Positions 1 through 8,897 of a stretch of DNA of 64,000 nt are shown piece by piece. Numbering within the stretch: position 1 is the stretch's first letter; every line of letters starts with the position of its first letter. The notes beneath the pieces are model-generated. The model was not told the origin of the DNA. It did no database searches and saw nothing but the letters and a program-made list of their open reading frames with translations. This DNA is from Bacillus sp. 03113 (lineage in GTDB: Bacteria > Bacillota > Bacilli > Bacillales > Cytobacillaceae), in contig NZ_VATK01000005.1 of the NCBI RefSeq assembly GCF_006546985.1, positions 124,001 to 188,000 of the forward strand. Direction: 5' to 3'. Position numbers and translations under genes: made by a program.

Positions 1-999
1 GAAGAGCATGAAGCCGTTCGTACAAAAGCCGGTTTGTTTGATGTATCCCATATGGGTGAGATTGAAGTAAAAGGAGAAGACAGCCTTTTATTTCTTCAAA
101 AATTGATGACAAATGATGTATCAAAAATCCAAAACGGTGGCGCTCAATATACTGCAATGTGTTATGAAGATGGCGGGACTGTTGATGATTTACTCGTCTA
201 TAAATTGGCAGATGAAGATTACTTATTGATTGTCAATGCGTCCAATATTGAAAAGGATTATGAATGGCTTCAAAGTCACGTTGAAGGAAATGTCACATTA
301 AATAATATCTCTGCTAAAACAGCTCAATTAGCCATCCAAGGCCCTTTAGCTGAAACCATTTTGCAAAAGCTTGTGGGGGAAACTACTTTAAAAGAAATTG
401 GTTATTTTAAATTTCTTAATGAAGTGAAGGTTTTGGATAAAACGGCTCTCGTTTCACGAACTGGCTATACAGGAGAAGATGGCTTTGAAGTTTATTGTCA
501 AAGTGAAGATGCAGTCTTTCTATGGGATGCAATCTTAGAAGCAGGGAAAGAGGAAGGGATTTTGCCATGTGGATTAGGGTGTCGTGATACGCTTCGCTTT
601 GAAGCTACTTTGCCTCTATATGGTCAGGAGCTCTCAAAAGGGATTTCACCTCTAGAAGCAGGAATCGGCTTTGCTGTAAAAGTAAATAAAGAAGCTGATT
701 TTATCGGCAAAGAAGCATTAAAGAACCAAAAGGAAAAGGGTCTTTCACGAAAGCTTGTCGGGATTGAAATGATTGATCGCGGGATTCCTCGTCATGGTTA
801 TCCTGTATTTATTGGTGAAGAACAAATTGGAGAGGTCACTACTGGAACCCAGTCCCCAACTCTAAAGAAAAATATTGGTTTGGCTTTACTGTCAAAAGAA
901 CATTCAGAAATTGAAGATACTGTTGAAGTTGAAATTCGCGGCAAACGTTTAAAAGCAAAGGTCATTGCTACACCTTTTTATAAAAGAGAAAAGAAATAG
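1..999 (+). CDS. gcvT: Aminomethyltransferase (glycine cleavage T protein), 5' truncated by the window
   Basis: GcvT transfers the methylene group from the aminomethyl-lipoyl H protein to tetrahydrofolate, releasing ammonia. The reading frame is open from base 1, so the true start lies upstream; about 30-40 N-terminal residues are missing compared with the usual ~365. Visible family features are FDVSHMGE near the visible N-terminus, [14 protein letters not shown] in the middle and the [10 protein letters not shown] segment, followed by the C-terminal barrel domain. It ends 21 bp before gcvPA, so the three gcv genes form one operon. Any glycine riboswitch controlling it would lie outside the window. 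Confidence 0.97.
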   Translation, partial: EEHEAVRTKAGLFDVSHMGEIEVKGEDSLLFLQKLMTNDVSKIQNGGAQYTAMCYEDGGTVDDLLVYKLADEDYLLIVNASNIEKDYEWLQSHVEGNVTLNNISAKTAQLAIQGPLAETILQKLVGETTLKEIGYFKFLNEVKVLDKTALVSRTGYTGEDGFEVYCQSEDAVFLWDAILEAGKEEGILPCGLGCRDTLRFEATLPLYGQELSKGISPLEAGIGFAVKVNKEADFIGKEALKNQKEKGLSRKLVGIEMIDRGIPRHGYPVFIGEEQIGEVTTGTQSPTLKKNIGLALLSKEHSEIEDTVEVEIRGKRLKAKVIATPFYKREKK

Positions 1000-1020
1000 G
1001 ATACGAAGAGAGGGAAAATA

Positions 1021-2367
1021 ATGAAGCATCGTTACTTACCAATGACAGAAGAAGATAAAGCTGGAATGCTAGAAGCAATCGGAGTTGATTCTGTCGATTC
1101 ACTTTTTGAAGACATCCCTGAAAAAGTTCAATTTAAGGGTGAATATAACATAAAACCAGCAAAGTCTGAACCTGCTTTATTAAAAGAGCTAACTCGCTTG
1201 GCACAAAAGAATGCTGATTTAAAATCGAACATATCTTTCTTAGGTGCGGGTGTATATGATCACTATATGCCAGTCATTGTTGATCATGTATTATCACGTT
1301 CCGAGTTTTATACTGCCTATACTCCTTATCAGCCAGAAATTTCACAAGGTGAACTGCAAGCAATTTTCGAATTCCAAACGATGATTTGCGAATTAACGGG
1401 TATGGATGTAGCAAATTCATCTATGTATGATGGCGGAACCTCTTTGGCAGAAGCAGGGATGCTTAGTGCAGGACAAACGCGCCGCAAAAAAATCTTAATT
1501 TCGAGTGCTGTTCATCCAGAATCGAAAGAGGTTGTGAAAACATACGCAAAAGGTCAATACATTGAAGTGATCGAAATTCCTTCAAAGGATGGCGTAACCG
1601 ATGCTGAAGCGCTGTCTGATTTAATTGATGCGGATGTTGCTGCTGTTATGATTCAATATCCAAACTTTTTTGGAAGAGTTGAGCCTTTAAAAGAATTAGA
1701 GGAAATTATTCATGCCAATAAAGCGATGTTTGTTGTGTCTAGTAATCCTTTATCACTTGGAGCATTAACACCGCCAGGAAAATTCGGTGCTGATATTGTT
1801 GTGGGTGATGCACAGCCATTTGGAATTCCAACTGCGTTTGGCGGACCACATTGCGGCTATTTTGCTGTAACAAATAAGCTCATGAGAAAGGTTCCGGGTC
1901 GTTTAGTTGGGCAAACGGTGGATGAGCAAGGACGCCGCGGATTTGTTTTAACCCTTCAAGCACGTGAACAGCATATTCGTCGTGACAAAGCAACTTCAAA
2001 TATTTGCTCCAATCAAGCGTTAAATGCTTTAGCAGCCTCTGTTGCGATGACAGCTCTTGGGCGCCAAGGTGTGAAGGATATGGCTGTTGCCAATATTCAA
2101 AAGGCACATTATGCAAAAAATGTGTTAAAAAACAATAGAGTAGAAATTGTTTTTGACGGACCAAGCTTCAACGAATTTGTTGTTAAATTAAATAAGCCGG
2201 TTCAATCAGTTAACCAAGCACTTTTAGAAAAAGACATTATTGGTGGTTATGATCTTGGCAGAGATTACCCTGATTTACAAGGCCATATGTTAATAGCTGT
2301 GACAGAATTAAGAACAAAAGAAGAAATCGATACATTTGCAAAAGAATTGGGGGATTTCCATGCATAA
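1021..2367 (+). CDS. gcvPA: Glycine dehydrogenase (decarboxylating) subunit 1
   Basis: This is the N-terminal half of the PLP-dependent glycine decarboxylase (P protein), which in Firmicutes is split into two subunits. The 448-residue length is normal for GcvPA. Family segments are visible, including [12 protein letters not shown] near residue 75 and the [10 protein letters not shown] and [10 protein letters not shown] stretches. An ATG start is preceded by a purine-rich site (gagaggg). Its end overlaps the start of gcvPB by 8 bp, consistent with translational coupling of the two subunits. Confidence 0.97.
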   Translation: MKHRYLPMTEEDKAGMLEAIGVDSVDSLFEDIPEKVQFKGEYNIKPAKSEPALLKELTRLAQKNADLKSNISFLGAGVYDHYMPVIVDHVLSRSEFYTAYTPYQPEISQGELQAIFEFQTMICELTGMDVANSSMYDGGTSLAEAGMLSAGQTRRKKILISSAVHPESKEVVKTYAKGQYIEVIEIPSKDGVTDAEALSDLIDADVAAVMIQYPNFFGRVEPLKELEEIIHANKAMFVVSSNPLSLGALTPPGKFGADIVVGDAQPFGIPTAFGGPHCGYFAVTNKLMRKVPGRLVGQTVDEQGRRGFVLTLQAREQHIRRDKATSNICSNQALNALAASVAMTALGRQGVKDMAVANIQKAHYAKNVLKNNRVEIVFDGPSFNEFVVKLNKPVQSVNQALLEKDIIGGYDLGRDYPDLQGHMLIAVTELRTKEEIDTFAKELGDFHA

Positions 2368-3820
2368 AGAAAATCAGCCACTCATTTTTGAATTAAGCAA
2401 GACAGGGAGAACAGGCTACAGTTTACCTGAATTAGATATACCTGAAGTTGATATAAATGAGCTTATACCAAATGACTATTTACGTACGGAGGATGCAGAG
2501 CTTCCTGAGGTGTTCGAGCTTGATATTATGAGGCATTACACAGCATTATCGCGAAGAAATCATGGTGTGGACTCTGGTTTTTACCCATTAGGATCTTGTA
2601 CGATGAAATACAATCCGAAAATCAATGAAAATGTGGCTCGTTTCAATGGTTTTGCCCACCTACACCCATTGCAGGATGAAAGCTCTGTACAAGGGGCTCT
2701 TGAACTAATGTACGATCTTCAAGAGCATTTAATTGAAATTACAGGCATGGATGAAGTGACGCTTCAGCCGGCTGCTGGTGCTCATGGTGAATGGACCGGC
2801 TTGATGCTTATTCGTGCATATCATGAAGCAAACGGCGATTTAAAGCGTACAAAGGTAATTGTCCCAGATTCAGCTCATGGAACAAATCCTGCTTCAGCAA
2901 CCGTCGCGGGGCTTGAAACAATCACAGTTAAGTCAAATGAGGATGGACTTGTTGATTTAGAGGATTTAAAGCGAGTTGTTGGTGATGATACGGCTGCCCT
3001 TATGCTTACAAATCCAAATACCCTTGGTTTATTTGAAGAAAACATTTTGGAAGTAGCTGATATTGTACACAAAGCTGGCGGCAAGCTTTATTACGATGGA
3101 GCCAACTTAAATGCGGTTCTATCTAAAGCGCGTCCTGGTGATATGGGATTCGATGTCGTTCACTTGAATCTTCATAAAACGTTCACAGGTCCGCATGGCG
3201 GAGGAGGTCCTGGTTCAGGTCCAGTCGGAGTGAAGGCTGATTTAATTCCGTTTTTACCGAAGCCGGTTTTAGCTAAAAAAGGAGATACGTACTTCTTTGA
3301 TTATGATCGTCCGCAATCAATCGGCCGCGTAAAACCTTATTATGGCAACTTCGGCATTAATGTGAGAGCCTATACGTACATCCGTTCAATGGGTCCAGAT
3401 GGATTAAAGGCAGTAACAGAAAATGCAGTCTTAAATGCAAACTATATGATGAGACGCTTAGCGGAATATTATGATCTTCCATTCGATCGTCATTGTAAGC
3501 ATGAGTTCGTATTAAGTGGAAAGCGCCAAAAGAAACTAGGAGTTCGTACGCTTGATATCGCAAAACGTCTGTTGGATTTCGGCTATCATCCACCTACAAT
3601 TTACTTCCCATTAAATGTGGAAGAATGTATCATGATTGAACCAACAGAAACAGAATCAAAAGAAACGCTCGATGCTTTTATTGATGCGATGATTCAAATT
3701 GCAAAAGAAGCAGAAGAAAACCCTGAGATTGTCCAAGACGCACCTCATACAACCGTAGTTGGTCGCTTAGATGAAACATTGGCAGCTAGAAAGCCTGTTT
3801 TGCGTTATCAAAAAGGATAA
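2360..3820 (+). CDS. gcvPB: Glycine dehydrogenase (decarboxylating) subunit 2
   Basis: This is the C-terminal, PLP-binding half of the glycine decarboxylase. The cofactor lysine is in the [15 protein letters not shown] motif (Lys273 from this start). The chosen ATG at 2360 follows the ggggga site inside the end of gcvPA; an earlier in-frame start at 2336 would add eight residues with no ribosome site. It is 486 residues long, as expected. It decarboxylates glycine and loads the aminomethyl group on lipoyl-GcvH, working with the GcvT encoded upstream. An intrinsic terminator follows immediately. Confidence 0.96.
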   Translation: MHKENQPLIFELSKTGRTGYSLPELDIPEVDINELIPNDYLRTEDAELPEVFELDIMRHYTALSRRNHGVDSGFYPLGSCTMKYNPKINENVARFNGFAHLHPLQDESSVQGALELMYDLQEHLIEITGMDEVTLQPAAGAHGEWTGLMLIRAYHEANGDLKRTKVIVPDSAHGTNPASATVAGLETITVKSNEDGLVDLEDLKRVVGDDTAALMLTNPNTLGLFEENILEVADIVHKAGGKLYYDGANLNAVLSKARPGDMGFDVVHLNLHKTFTGPHGGGGPGSGPVGVKADLIPFLPKPVLAKKGDTYFFDYDRPQSIGRVKPYYGNFGINVRAYTYIRSMGPDGLKAVTENAVLNANYMMRRLAEYYDLPFDRHCKHEFVLSGKRQKKLGVRTLDIAKRLLDFGYHPPTIYFPLNVEECIMIEPTETESKETLDAFIDAMIQIAKEAEENPEIVQDAPHTTVVGRLDETLAARKPVLRYQKG

Positions 3821-3824
3821 ACAG

Positions 3825-3853
3825 AAAGCTTCGCGATGAGCGAAGCTTTTTTT
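3825..3853 (+). terminator. Intrinsic terminator of the gcv operon
   Basis: A perfect 10-bp stem (AAAGCTTCGC / GCGAAGCTTT) with a GATGA loop runs into a T tract, five bases after the gcvPB stop codon. Confidence 0.92.
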
Positions 3854-4003
3854 ATGGCTCTGTTAAAAACTAACCTTTCTATATTGAAAAATGGAAAGGC
3901 AAAAGCAATTAGGCTTTCAACTTTAGAGGCAATTTGTAAAGTATTAGAATGCCAACCTGGAGAAACTTTAGAATACAAAAGTGATGAAGACACTCAAGAA
4001 TAA
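3854..4003 (+). pseudogene. 3' fragment of a small XRE-family HTH regulator
   Basis: The frame reads as the C-terminal part of a YozG-like Cro/C1 regulator: NLSILKNGKAKAIRLSTLEA, then an ICKVLECQPGETLEY-type ending. The first helices of the HTH are absent. The open frame starts with a fortuitous ATG directly in the T tract of the gcv terminator, so the gene has lost its 5' half and its promoter. I read it as a deletion scar, not a functional 49-residue protein. A short start without an N-terminal HTH cannot be excluded but has no ribosome binding site. Confidence 0.6.
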
Positions 4004-4078
4004 TAGACAACAAATTTCTTCAACGGGTGCTTCAGAAATGATTAAACATTTTTAAAAGAATTTTCCTAATAGAAAGAA

Positions 4079-4128
4079 ATAAGAGCATGTTTTGATCAAT
4101 CTTTTTTCAAAACGCGCTCTTTTTATTT
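4079..4128. terminator. Hairpin with T tract in decayed DNA
   Basis: AAGAGC and GTTTTGA pair with TCAAAAC and GCTCTT around a T-rich loop, followed by TTTTATTT. The shape is that of an intrinsic terminator, but the gene it served is no longer present. Confidence 0.5.
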
Positions 4129-4216
4129 GTCCATTTATCAAGGTTTTTTTGTATTAATTTAATCAAACTTTATTTTACGCTAAACATGCTTAAAGAATAA
4201 ATCAGGAACAATATCT

Positions 4217-4426
4217 GTTGAGAGCGGATTGAAAACTTGGCAATTCTTTATCAAATATGAACTTTTCGACGATCTTTGGGTGTTCGTTCATCCTGCAATC
4301 GCTTCTGAAGGTGAGAAACTGTTTGATGTATCCGAAAAACAGTACACACTGCAATTACGAAGCAGCAAAACTTATAGGAATGGTGTGGTCGGTTTATACT
4401 ACCAGAAAATATTATCGCGGCGGTAG
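4217..4426 (+). pseudogene. Remnant of a RibD-C / dihydrofolate reductase-like protein
   Basis: About 65 residues resemble the C-terminal part of DHFR-family (RibD C-domain) proteins: LFDDLWVFVHPAIASEGEKL followed by SSKTYRNGVVGLYYQK. The N-terminal nucleotide-binding part is missing, no start site is evident, and the sequence loses similarity just before its stop. Overlapping open frames in the other phases are shadows. I consider it a dead fragment left by rearrangement downstream of the gcv operon. Confidence 0.5.
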
Positions 4427-4495
4427 ATTTCAACACTGTGCTTGTCCACAATGAAGTCCCTCCGATGCTGGTTCATTCACTCTAGCTCCAAAAAC

Positions 4496-4530
4496 GAAAA
4501 ACACCGACCTGCTATAGTCGGTGTTTTGTT
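4496..4530. terminator. Intrinsic terminator, possibly bidirectional
   Basis: AAAACACCGAC and GTCGGTGTTTT form a perfect stem around an 8-base loop. A/T tracts flank both sides. It lies between the decayed region and the MFS gene on the minus strand. Confidence 0.75.
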
Positions 4531-4532
4531 TA

Positions 4533-4587
4533 CAGAGCCAAGGGGATCGAACCCCTTACCTCATCGCTGCCTGTAATGCGCTCTCCC
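4533..4587 (-). pseudogene. Degenerate tRNA-Ala(GGC)-like 3' remnant
   Basis: On the minus strand the sequence contains GGGAGAGCGC (end of a D arm), an anticodon-arm-like hairpin with loop CAGGCAG (GGC at the anticodon position), a complete T arm with loop TTCGATC, and an acceptor-like GGCTC. The 5' acceptor strand and first half of the D arm are missing, the conserved T33 is A, and the anticodon stem contains a mismatch. It cannot fold as a functional tRNA. It may be an integration scar at the edge of the foreign block. Confidence 0.5.
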
Positions 4588-4600
4588 GCTTTGGGGAGTT

Positions 4601-5833
4601 TCACTGCCCTGAACCATCTGCAAGGGTTTCAACGTCCTTTGCTAAGGTTCTTTTTTCAGTAAGAAAGTATAGTAAGGCTAGAATCGGCATAACAACTCCA
4701 ATTAGAGATGTGAAACTCCAGCCGCCATGGGCATAAGACCAGCCGCCCAAAGATGAGCCAATTGCTCCGCCAATGAAGAATATAGACATGAAAAGCCCGT
4801 TTAGTCGGCCTCTTGCTTCACTCCCCAATGAATAAATGGCACGCTGTCCAAGGACAAGATTTCCCGATACGGCCGCATCCAGCATAATAGCGGCAAGAAT
4901 GAGCAGTGCTAGAGCCGTTGTTGAATTGCCTTGAAAAAGATATGCCAGCAAAAAAGACAAGGTGGCAATAATCATTGCCAGTCCGGTCAAAAATCCGGTC
5001 CAGCCTTTATCCGCAAGTCTTCCAGCTATCGGCGCTGCTATCGCGCCCCCCACACCTGCCAACGCAAACAATGCGATGCCTTGTTGGGACATTCCGAAAT
5101 CATCCGCTAATCGTAAAGGAACCACAGTCCAAAACAGGCTAAATGCCCCAAATAAACAAGCTTGATAAATGGCCCTGCGGCGCAATATAGGCGTTTGTTT
5201 TAAGAGGGCGCCTAAAGAGACAATTAATTTACCGTAGTTCAACGTAGGTGAAGGTCTACGCTCAGGGAGAATACGTGACAACAGAACCATCAATAGAGCG
5301 ATAACAATCGCCGACAAAGCAAATACTGCTTGCCATCCCCAAATGCTGGTTATAAAGCTTGCCACCGGCCTGGCAAACATAATGCCGAGTAAGAGTCCGC
5401 TCATCACGTTTCCGACTACGCGGCCTCGCTGCTCTTCAGAGGATAAATGGGCGGCATAAGGAACGAGTATTTGGGTTACCACAGATCCCAGTCCAATAAA
5501 CAAGGACGCAGTCAGGAAAAATGGAGCATTGGGGGCAAATGTTGCCGCAAGCAATGCACCTACTACAACAATTAGTGATACTGCCACAAGGCGTCGATTT
5601 TCAATTATGTCACTAAGCGGTACGATAAACAGCAGCCCTGCAACATAACCAATTTGTGTTAAGGTGACTATTAATCCTGCTGCTGCGGAAGAAAGACCCG
5701 TAGAGGCACTAATAGGTCCTACCAGGGTTTGTGCATAATAAAGATTGGCAACGATAAGACCGCATGCGGACGCTAACAGAAACATAATCCAGCTTGAAAT
5801 GTGTTTACCTTCGATTACTTGATTCGTTTGCAT
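4601..5833 (-). CDS. MFS transporter (drug:H+ antiporter, DHA1-like)
   Basis: This 410-residue protein has about twelve hydrophobic segments and major facilitator signatures, including the loop 2-3 region (PLSDIIENRRLV) and an RGRVVG-type segment at the middle. It probably exports drugs or other small toxic compounds from the cytoplasm by proton antiport; the substrate cannot be read from the sequence. The start at 5833 is chosen because GGGGAGGA stands just ahead of it; the upstream ATG at 5854 has no such site. It is divergent from a tetR gene, with repeated operator-like boxes in between, so TetR control is likely. G+C content is higher than in the surrounding core genes, suggesting transfer. 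Confidence 0.85.
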   Translation of the reverse strand: MQTNQVIEGKHISSWIMFLLASACGLIVANLYYAQTLVGPISASTGLSSAAAGLIVTLTQIGYVAGLLFIVPLSDIIENRRLVAVSLIVVVGALLAATFAPNAPFFLTASLFIGLGSVVTQILVPYAAHLSSEEQRGRVVGNVMSGLLLGIMFARPVASFITSIWGWQAVFALSAIVIALLMVLLSRILPERRPSPTLNYGKLIVSLGALLKQTPILRRRAIYQACLFGAFSLFWTVVPLRLADDFGMSQQGIALFALAGVGGAIAAPIAGRLADKGWTGFLTGLAMIIATLSFLLAYLFQGNSTTALALLILAAIMLDAAVSGNLVLGQRAIYSLGSEARGRLNGLFMSIFFIGGAIGSSLGGWSYAHGGWSFTSLIGVVMPILALLYFLTEKRTLAKDVETLADGSGQ

Positions 5834-5911
5834 TGTAATCCTCCCCATGTTCATTTTTTGTGTGTGCGGCAGGGCTAAAACTGTTTAGTACTCTCATCGC
5901 AAATTAAATAA

Positions 5912-5925
5912 TGAACGTATAGTTT
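5912..5925. promoter_or_regulatory. TetR operator-like box 1
   Basis: TGAACGTATAGTTT lies in the divergent MFS/tetR intergenic region. Its core AAC-N5-GTT is an imperfect palindrome and recurs at 5951 and 6007. This copy is closest to the MFS start. Confidence 0.55.
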
Positions 5926-5950
5926 AGTAATTCATACTTAAATAATATAC

Positions 5951-5964
5951 TGAACGTTTGGTTT
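5951..5964. promoter_or_regulatory. TetR operator-like box 2
   Basis: TGAACGTTTGGTTT is a diverged copy of the same box, between boxes 1 and 3. Confidence 0.45.
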
Positions 5965-6001
5965 TGTAAATCCCTATTTTTTCTTTTTATTTAATATTTA
6001 G

Positions 6002-6020
6002 TATAATGAACGTATAGTTT
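6002..6020. promoter_or_regulatory. -10 element of tetR overlapping operator-like box 3
   Basis: A TATAAT at 6002 overlaps TGAACGTATAGTTT at 6007-6020, an exact copy of box 1. A repressor bound here would block the tetR promoter, implying autorepression. Confidence 0.5.
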
Positions 6021-6043
6021 TAATTGTAAAGGGGAGGATTCGT

Positions 6044-6622
6044 GTGAATGCCAAAAGAGGACGTCCACGTAATGTTGAAACACAAAAGTCTATTCTTTCT
6101 GCTTCATATGATTTGTTGTTGGAAAATGGATTTGGAACGGTCACTGTAGAGAAAATTGCTGAGCGGGCCGGGGTTAGTAAAGCTACCATTTATAAATGGT
6201 GGCCCAACAAAGCAGCCGTTGTTATGGATGGTTTTCTATCTGCTGCTGCGGCAAGACTGCCGGTGCCCGACACGGGTTCAGTATTTAATGACATACTCAT
6301 CCATGCCACTAATTTAGCTCGGTTTTTGACCAGTCGGGAGGGTAAAAGTATTAAGGAGCTGATTGGTGAAGGGCAATTTGATTCAGGGCTGGCGGAGGCA
6401 TACCGGACCAGATACTTCCATCCTCGCCGGCTTGAGGCTAGGCATCTTATGGAACGGGGGGTTCAGCGCGGGGAATTGAGGGAAAATCTCGATCTCGATT
6501 TAAGCATTGACCTTATTTACGGGCCAATTTTCTATAGATTGCTAGTGATAGGTGAAAATTTAGATGATGTTTATGTTGAAAAATTAGTAAAATATTCATT
6601 TACAGGAATTAAATCTGATTGA
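6044..6622 (+). CDS. TetR/AcrR-family transcriptional repressor
   Basis: The 192-residue protein begins with an N-terminal TetR helix-turn-helix (residues ~10-55, VEKIAERAGVSKATIYKWW), followed by an all-helical ligand-binding domain of the TetR_C type. The GTG start follows AGGGGAGGA at good distance. It is divergent from the MFS gene and should repress it until an effector binds; three copies of a TGAACGTATAGTTT-like box lie between them. The G+C content is close to that of the MFS gene and above that of the core genes, so the pair probably moved together. Confidence 0.9.
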   Translation: MNAKRGRPRNVETQKSILSASYDLLLENGFGTVTVEKIAERAGVSKATIYKWWPNKAAVVMDGFLSAAAARLPVPDTGSVFNDILIHATNLARFLTSREGKSIKELIGEGQFDSGLAEAYRTRYFHPRRLEARHLMERGVQRGELRENLDLDLSIDLIYGPIFYRLLVIGENLDDVYVEKLVKYSFTGIKSD

Positions 6623-6788
6623 ATAGATACCCTAATCTTACGAAGAGTGTCCCTTTGCTTTACTGACGAGGCGAATTCAAGGAAGCAGATCGCTAGGGTA
6701 GACTCGATGCCGTGCTCCCGCCGGCCGCGATGCGATCTTCCAGATTAGTTGGTTTCACTTCTCCAAAAATCATCAAGTAAACTTCGTT

Positions 6789-6992
6789 GTTGCAATAATT
6801 CAGGAATTAATTAATTTCATTAATAAATTGGAAGAAAGTAATATATTTTATAAGCTAAATAAAGTAAGAAATAAAACTATTATGATTGAAATTGCAGTTC
6901 CAAGGCAACATTGGGAGGCTGAGTTTATGGAGGATGGAACAGTAAGAAAGTCCCATTTATTAAGCAAAAGAACCTTCAAATCCACCCATTAA
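6789..6992 (+). pseudogene. Fragment of a small conserved hypothetical protein
   Basis: The frame reads ELINFINKLEESNIFYKLNK, then IMIEIAVPRQHWEAEFMEDG. This resembles small uncharacterised Bacillus proteins with an 'IMVEIAVPGERWEVEFMEDG' core, as I remember them. There is no start codon with a ribosome site and the C-terminus runs into a terminator hairpin. It is most likely a broken gene. No function can be assigned. Confidence 0.4.
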
Positions 6993-7014
6993 GTGGAAAT
7001 AAAGGTTCTTTTTA
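6965..7014 (+). terminator. Intrinsic terminator with nested hairpin
   Basis: AAAGAACCTT pairs with AAGGTTCTTT, enclosing a smaller TCCAC/GTGGA hairpin, and is followed by a T tract. It overlaps the end of the hypothetical fragment. Confidence 0.7.
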
Positions 7015-7347
7015 TGGCACAAAACCATAACCGAATGGGGCTGAAAAATCAAAAATAGGCTTTTGGGGAAGCCCCATTTGGATGTTAAAATAAGAAAGAA
7101 ATTATCGAAAAAAATCGGACTGCTAAGAGTCGAGTGAGAACCGGGATTCAGCCCGTTTTTCCTCGGTTTTTCTTTTCCCAATCGATTTCCCAAGCACCCC
7201 TCTTGAACCTCTCCAATATCTCGTCCAGGCTTTACTTAACTCTTTACTCAAGCAGTCCCAATGCTCTTCTTAATCGTAACTCAATCGATCCTCCTCACCG
7301 GGAGGGGCATGCAATCTTGTTTGCAATTTGATACTTGTATAAGTTTT
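7015..7347. other. Gene-poor stretch, possible mobile-element debris
   Basis: No convincing gene is seen here. A minus-strand frame runs from 7193 into the terminator region but has no recognisable domain. The segment near 7140-7260 reads on the minus strand like a degraded transposase tail (basic, Arg/Lys rich), but I cannot name a family. G+C is uneven, which fits a junction between acquired pieces. Confidence 0.3.
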
Positions 7348-7824
7348 TTACAGAGGTTGATCAAATCCATTAAATTTTCTGAGCATAATAATGAAAGCTT
7401 CAAGCTGATCATTGCTCCAGTTGGAAATTCGTCCATAAAATATGGCCTCTTTCTCTTTAAGGGCGTTAATCATCTTTTGTTGACCGATCTCTGTTAGGGA
7501 AAGAAGGAACCCCCGTCCATCATCGGGAGAGGTCTCTCTACTCACATAACCCGAGAGTTCTAGCTGTTTGACAAGGCGGCTGACAGAACTGCGATCCATG
7601 GCTGTGAATTCTGCTAAAGCGGCAGCGCTAGTTGGGCCGTAGGAATAGAGCCGACGAATAATATGGAAGGCTGCAGGCTGTATGGCGGGATCGAATCGTA
7701 CTGCAGCCTTGACATTTAGCGCATGCGAGGCGCTCATAAGCGCATTTAGCTGTTCGCCAAGCTTAAGTTCCAGTTGCTCTCTTGCCTCTTTTTGGTATTG
7801 ATCATGGTGTGGATCGTATTTCAT
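7348..7824 (-). CDS. MarR-family transcriptional regulator
   Basis: This 158-residue protein has a winged helix-turn-helix of the MarR type: the AALAEFTAMDRSSVSRLVKQ recognition region at about residues 67-86, then a wing with DDGRGFLLSLTEIG. The ATG start follows an AGGATGGGG site. MarR proteins bind as dimers to palindromes and release DNA on binding phenolic or oxidising ligands. It is divergent from an SDR-MFS operon and separated from it by three regularly spaced operator-like sites. It should repress both itself and the operon. Confidence 0.92.
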   Translation of the reverse strand: MKYDPHHDQYQKEAREQLELKLGEQLNALMSASHALNVKAAVRFDPAIQPAAFHIIRRLYSYGPTSAAALAEFTAMDRSSVSRLVKQLELSGYVSRETSPDDGRGFLLSLTEIGQQKMINALKEKEAIFYGRISNWSNDQLEAFIIMLRKFNGFDQPL

Positions 7825-7870
7825 TATAGTACCCCATCCTTTGCCGAAAAGAATAAAACTGTTTTAATAG

Positions 7871-7884
7871 TTGACATATATCAA
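7871..7884. promoter_or_regulatory. MarR operator-like site 1
   Basis: TTGACATATATCAA is itself nearly palindromic and is the exact reverse complement of site 2, which starts 28 bp further on. Confidence 0.6.
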
Positions 7885-7898
7885 TCAAATCCATATAG

Positions 7899-7912
7899 TT
7901 GATATATGTCAA
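7899..7912. promoter_or_regulatory. MarR operator-like site 2
   Basis: TTGATATATGTCAA is the exact reverse complement of site 1. Confidence 0.6.
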
Positions 7913-7926
7913 CGATATCGTTGTGG

Positions 7927-7940
7927 CTGACATTTATCAA
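7927..7940. promoter_or_regulatory. MarR operator-like site 3
   Basis: CTGACATTTATCAA is a diverged copy of site 1. It starts 28 bp after site 2 and lies just upstream of the SDR gene. Confidence 0.5.
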
Positions 7941-7973
7941 TAAAAAAAGTATACCACACAGAGGAGGCTTATT

Positions 7974-8897
7974 ATGACAAAACCCATCGTTGTCATCACT
8001 GGAGCAACAAGCGGGCTGGGGCAAATTGTCGCCATGAATTTGGCTAAGATCGGCGCTCACCTTGTCATGACGGCCAGAAGCAAGGAGCGGGCTGAAGCAA
8101 CACGAACTCTGATCAAGATTAGCTCCCCTTCCGCAAAAGTTGATTTCGTCTACGGGGACTTGTCCCTGATGAAGGATGTGAAACGAATCGGCCAGGAAAT
8201 TTCAGCTGCTTTTCCCAAGATCGATGTGCTTGTGAACAATGCGGGACTCCATGCTTTTGAACAGCGGATCACATCTGAGGGATTTCCTGAAATGATTGCG
8301 GTGAATTACTTGGCACCGTGGTTATTGTCGCAAGTACTGGACCAATCCTTAAGAAACGCGGGAACAGCCAGAATTGTAAATGTTGCTTCTGAAGCTGCAC
8401 GCAGCCACGGGATTTTAAAGTTACCCGAAGATTTAACCGATACCACTCCATTTACATCCAGAGGCTCATCTGCAATCTACGGAAAAACCAAGCTCTTCAA
8501 TATTATGTTCACAGCTGAACTAGGCCGCCGGTTAACCGGAACCGGAATCAGTGTAAATGCATTGAACCCTGGGTTCAATGTTACAGGACTTGGACGTGAG
8601 CTTTGGTTCGCGCCCTTCCTTGAACGTCTCTTAAAATTACTCCATATTGGCGATCCGTGCAAAGGAGCTGAAATCATCACCCAGCTGGTTGTGGACCCGA
8701 AGTACCAAAAGGTGACGGGAGGATATTTTAACGTTGGCACCGGGGATTCCATTCAACCTGTGCACCCAGGCGGGGATACCGAAATGCAGAACAAGCTATG
8801 GAGGGCAACCACAGATCTTTTGGAACAAAAAGGGGTGCTGAATTTAAAAGGCATAAGCGGAGAGGATAGATGGATATGGGCAAGGAACAGAAAATGA
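7974..8897 (+). CDS. Short-chain dehydrogenase/reductase (retinol dehydrogenase-like)
   Basis: This is an NAD(P)-dependent oxidoreductase of 307 residues. It shows the cofactor motif TGATSGLG at residues 10-17, the NNAG motif, the catalytic serine region VASEAA and the YGKTK (YxxxK) active site. The arrangement resembles retinol dehydrogenase/WW-oxidoreductase-like SDRs; the substrate is unknown. GAGGAGG precedes the ATG. It overlaps the following MFS gene, so the two are co-translated under the divergent MarR regulator, suggesting modification and export of the same compound class. Higher G+C than the core genes. Confidence 0.9.
   Translation: MTKPIVVITGATSGLGQIVAMNLAKIGAHLVMTARSKERAEATRTLIKISSPSAKVDFVYGDLSLMKDVKRIGQEISAAFPKIDVLVNNAGLHAFEQRITSEGFPEMIAVNYLAPWLLSQVLDQSLRNAGTARIVNVASEAARSHGILKLPEDLTDTTPFTSRGSSAIYGKTKLFNIMFTAELGRRLTGTGISVNALNPGFNVTGLGRELWFAPFLERLLKLLHIGDPCKGAEIITQLVVDPKYQKVTGGYFNVGTGDSIQPVHPGGDTEMQNKLWRATTDLLEQKGVLNLKGISGEDRWIWARNRK

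Noticed and set aside
1880-2164. Minus-strand frame within gcvPA
   Set aside because: Shadow of a conserved gene, with no ribosome site or recognisable domain.
4531-4590. Functional tRNA gene
   Set aside because: The 5' acceptor strand and half of the D arm are missing, T33 is replaced by A and the anticodon stem has a mismatch.
6960-7193. Minus-strand 77-codon gene
   Set aside because: No domain, covers a terminator and a junction region, and lacks a ribosome site.
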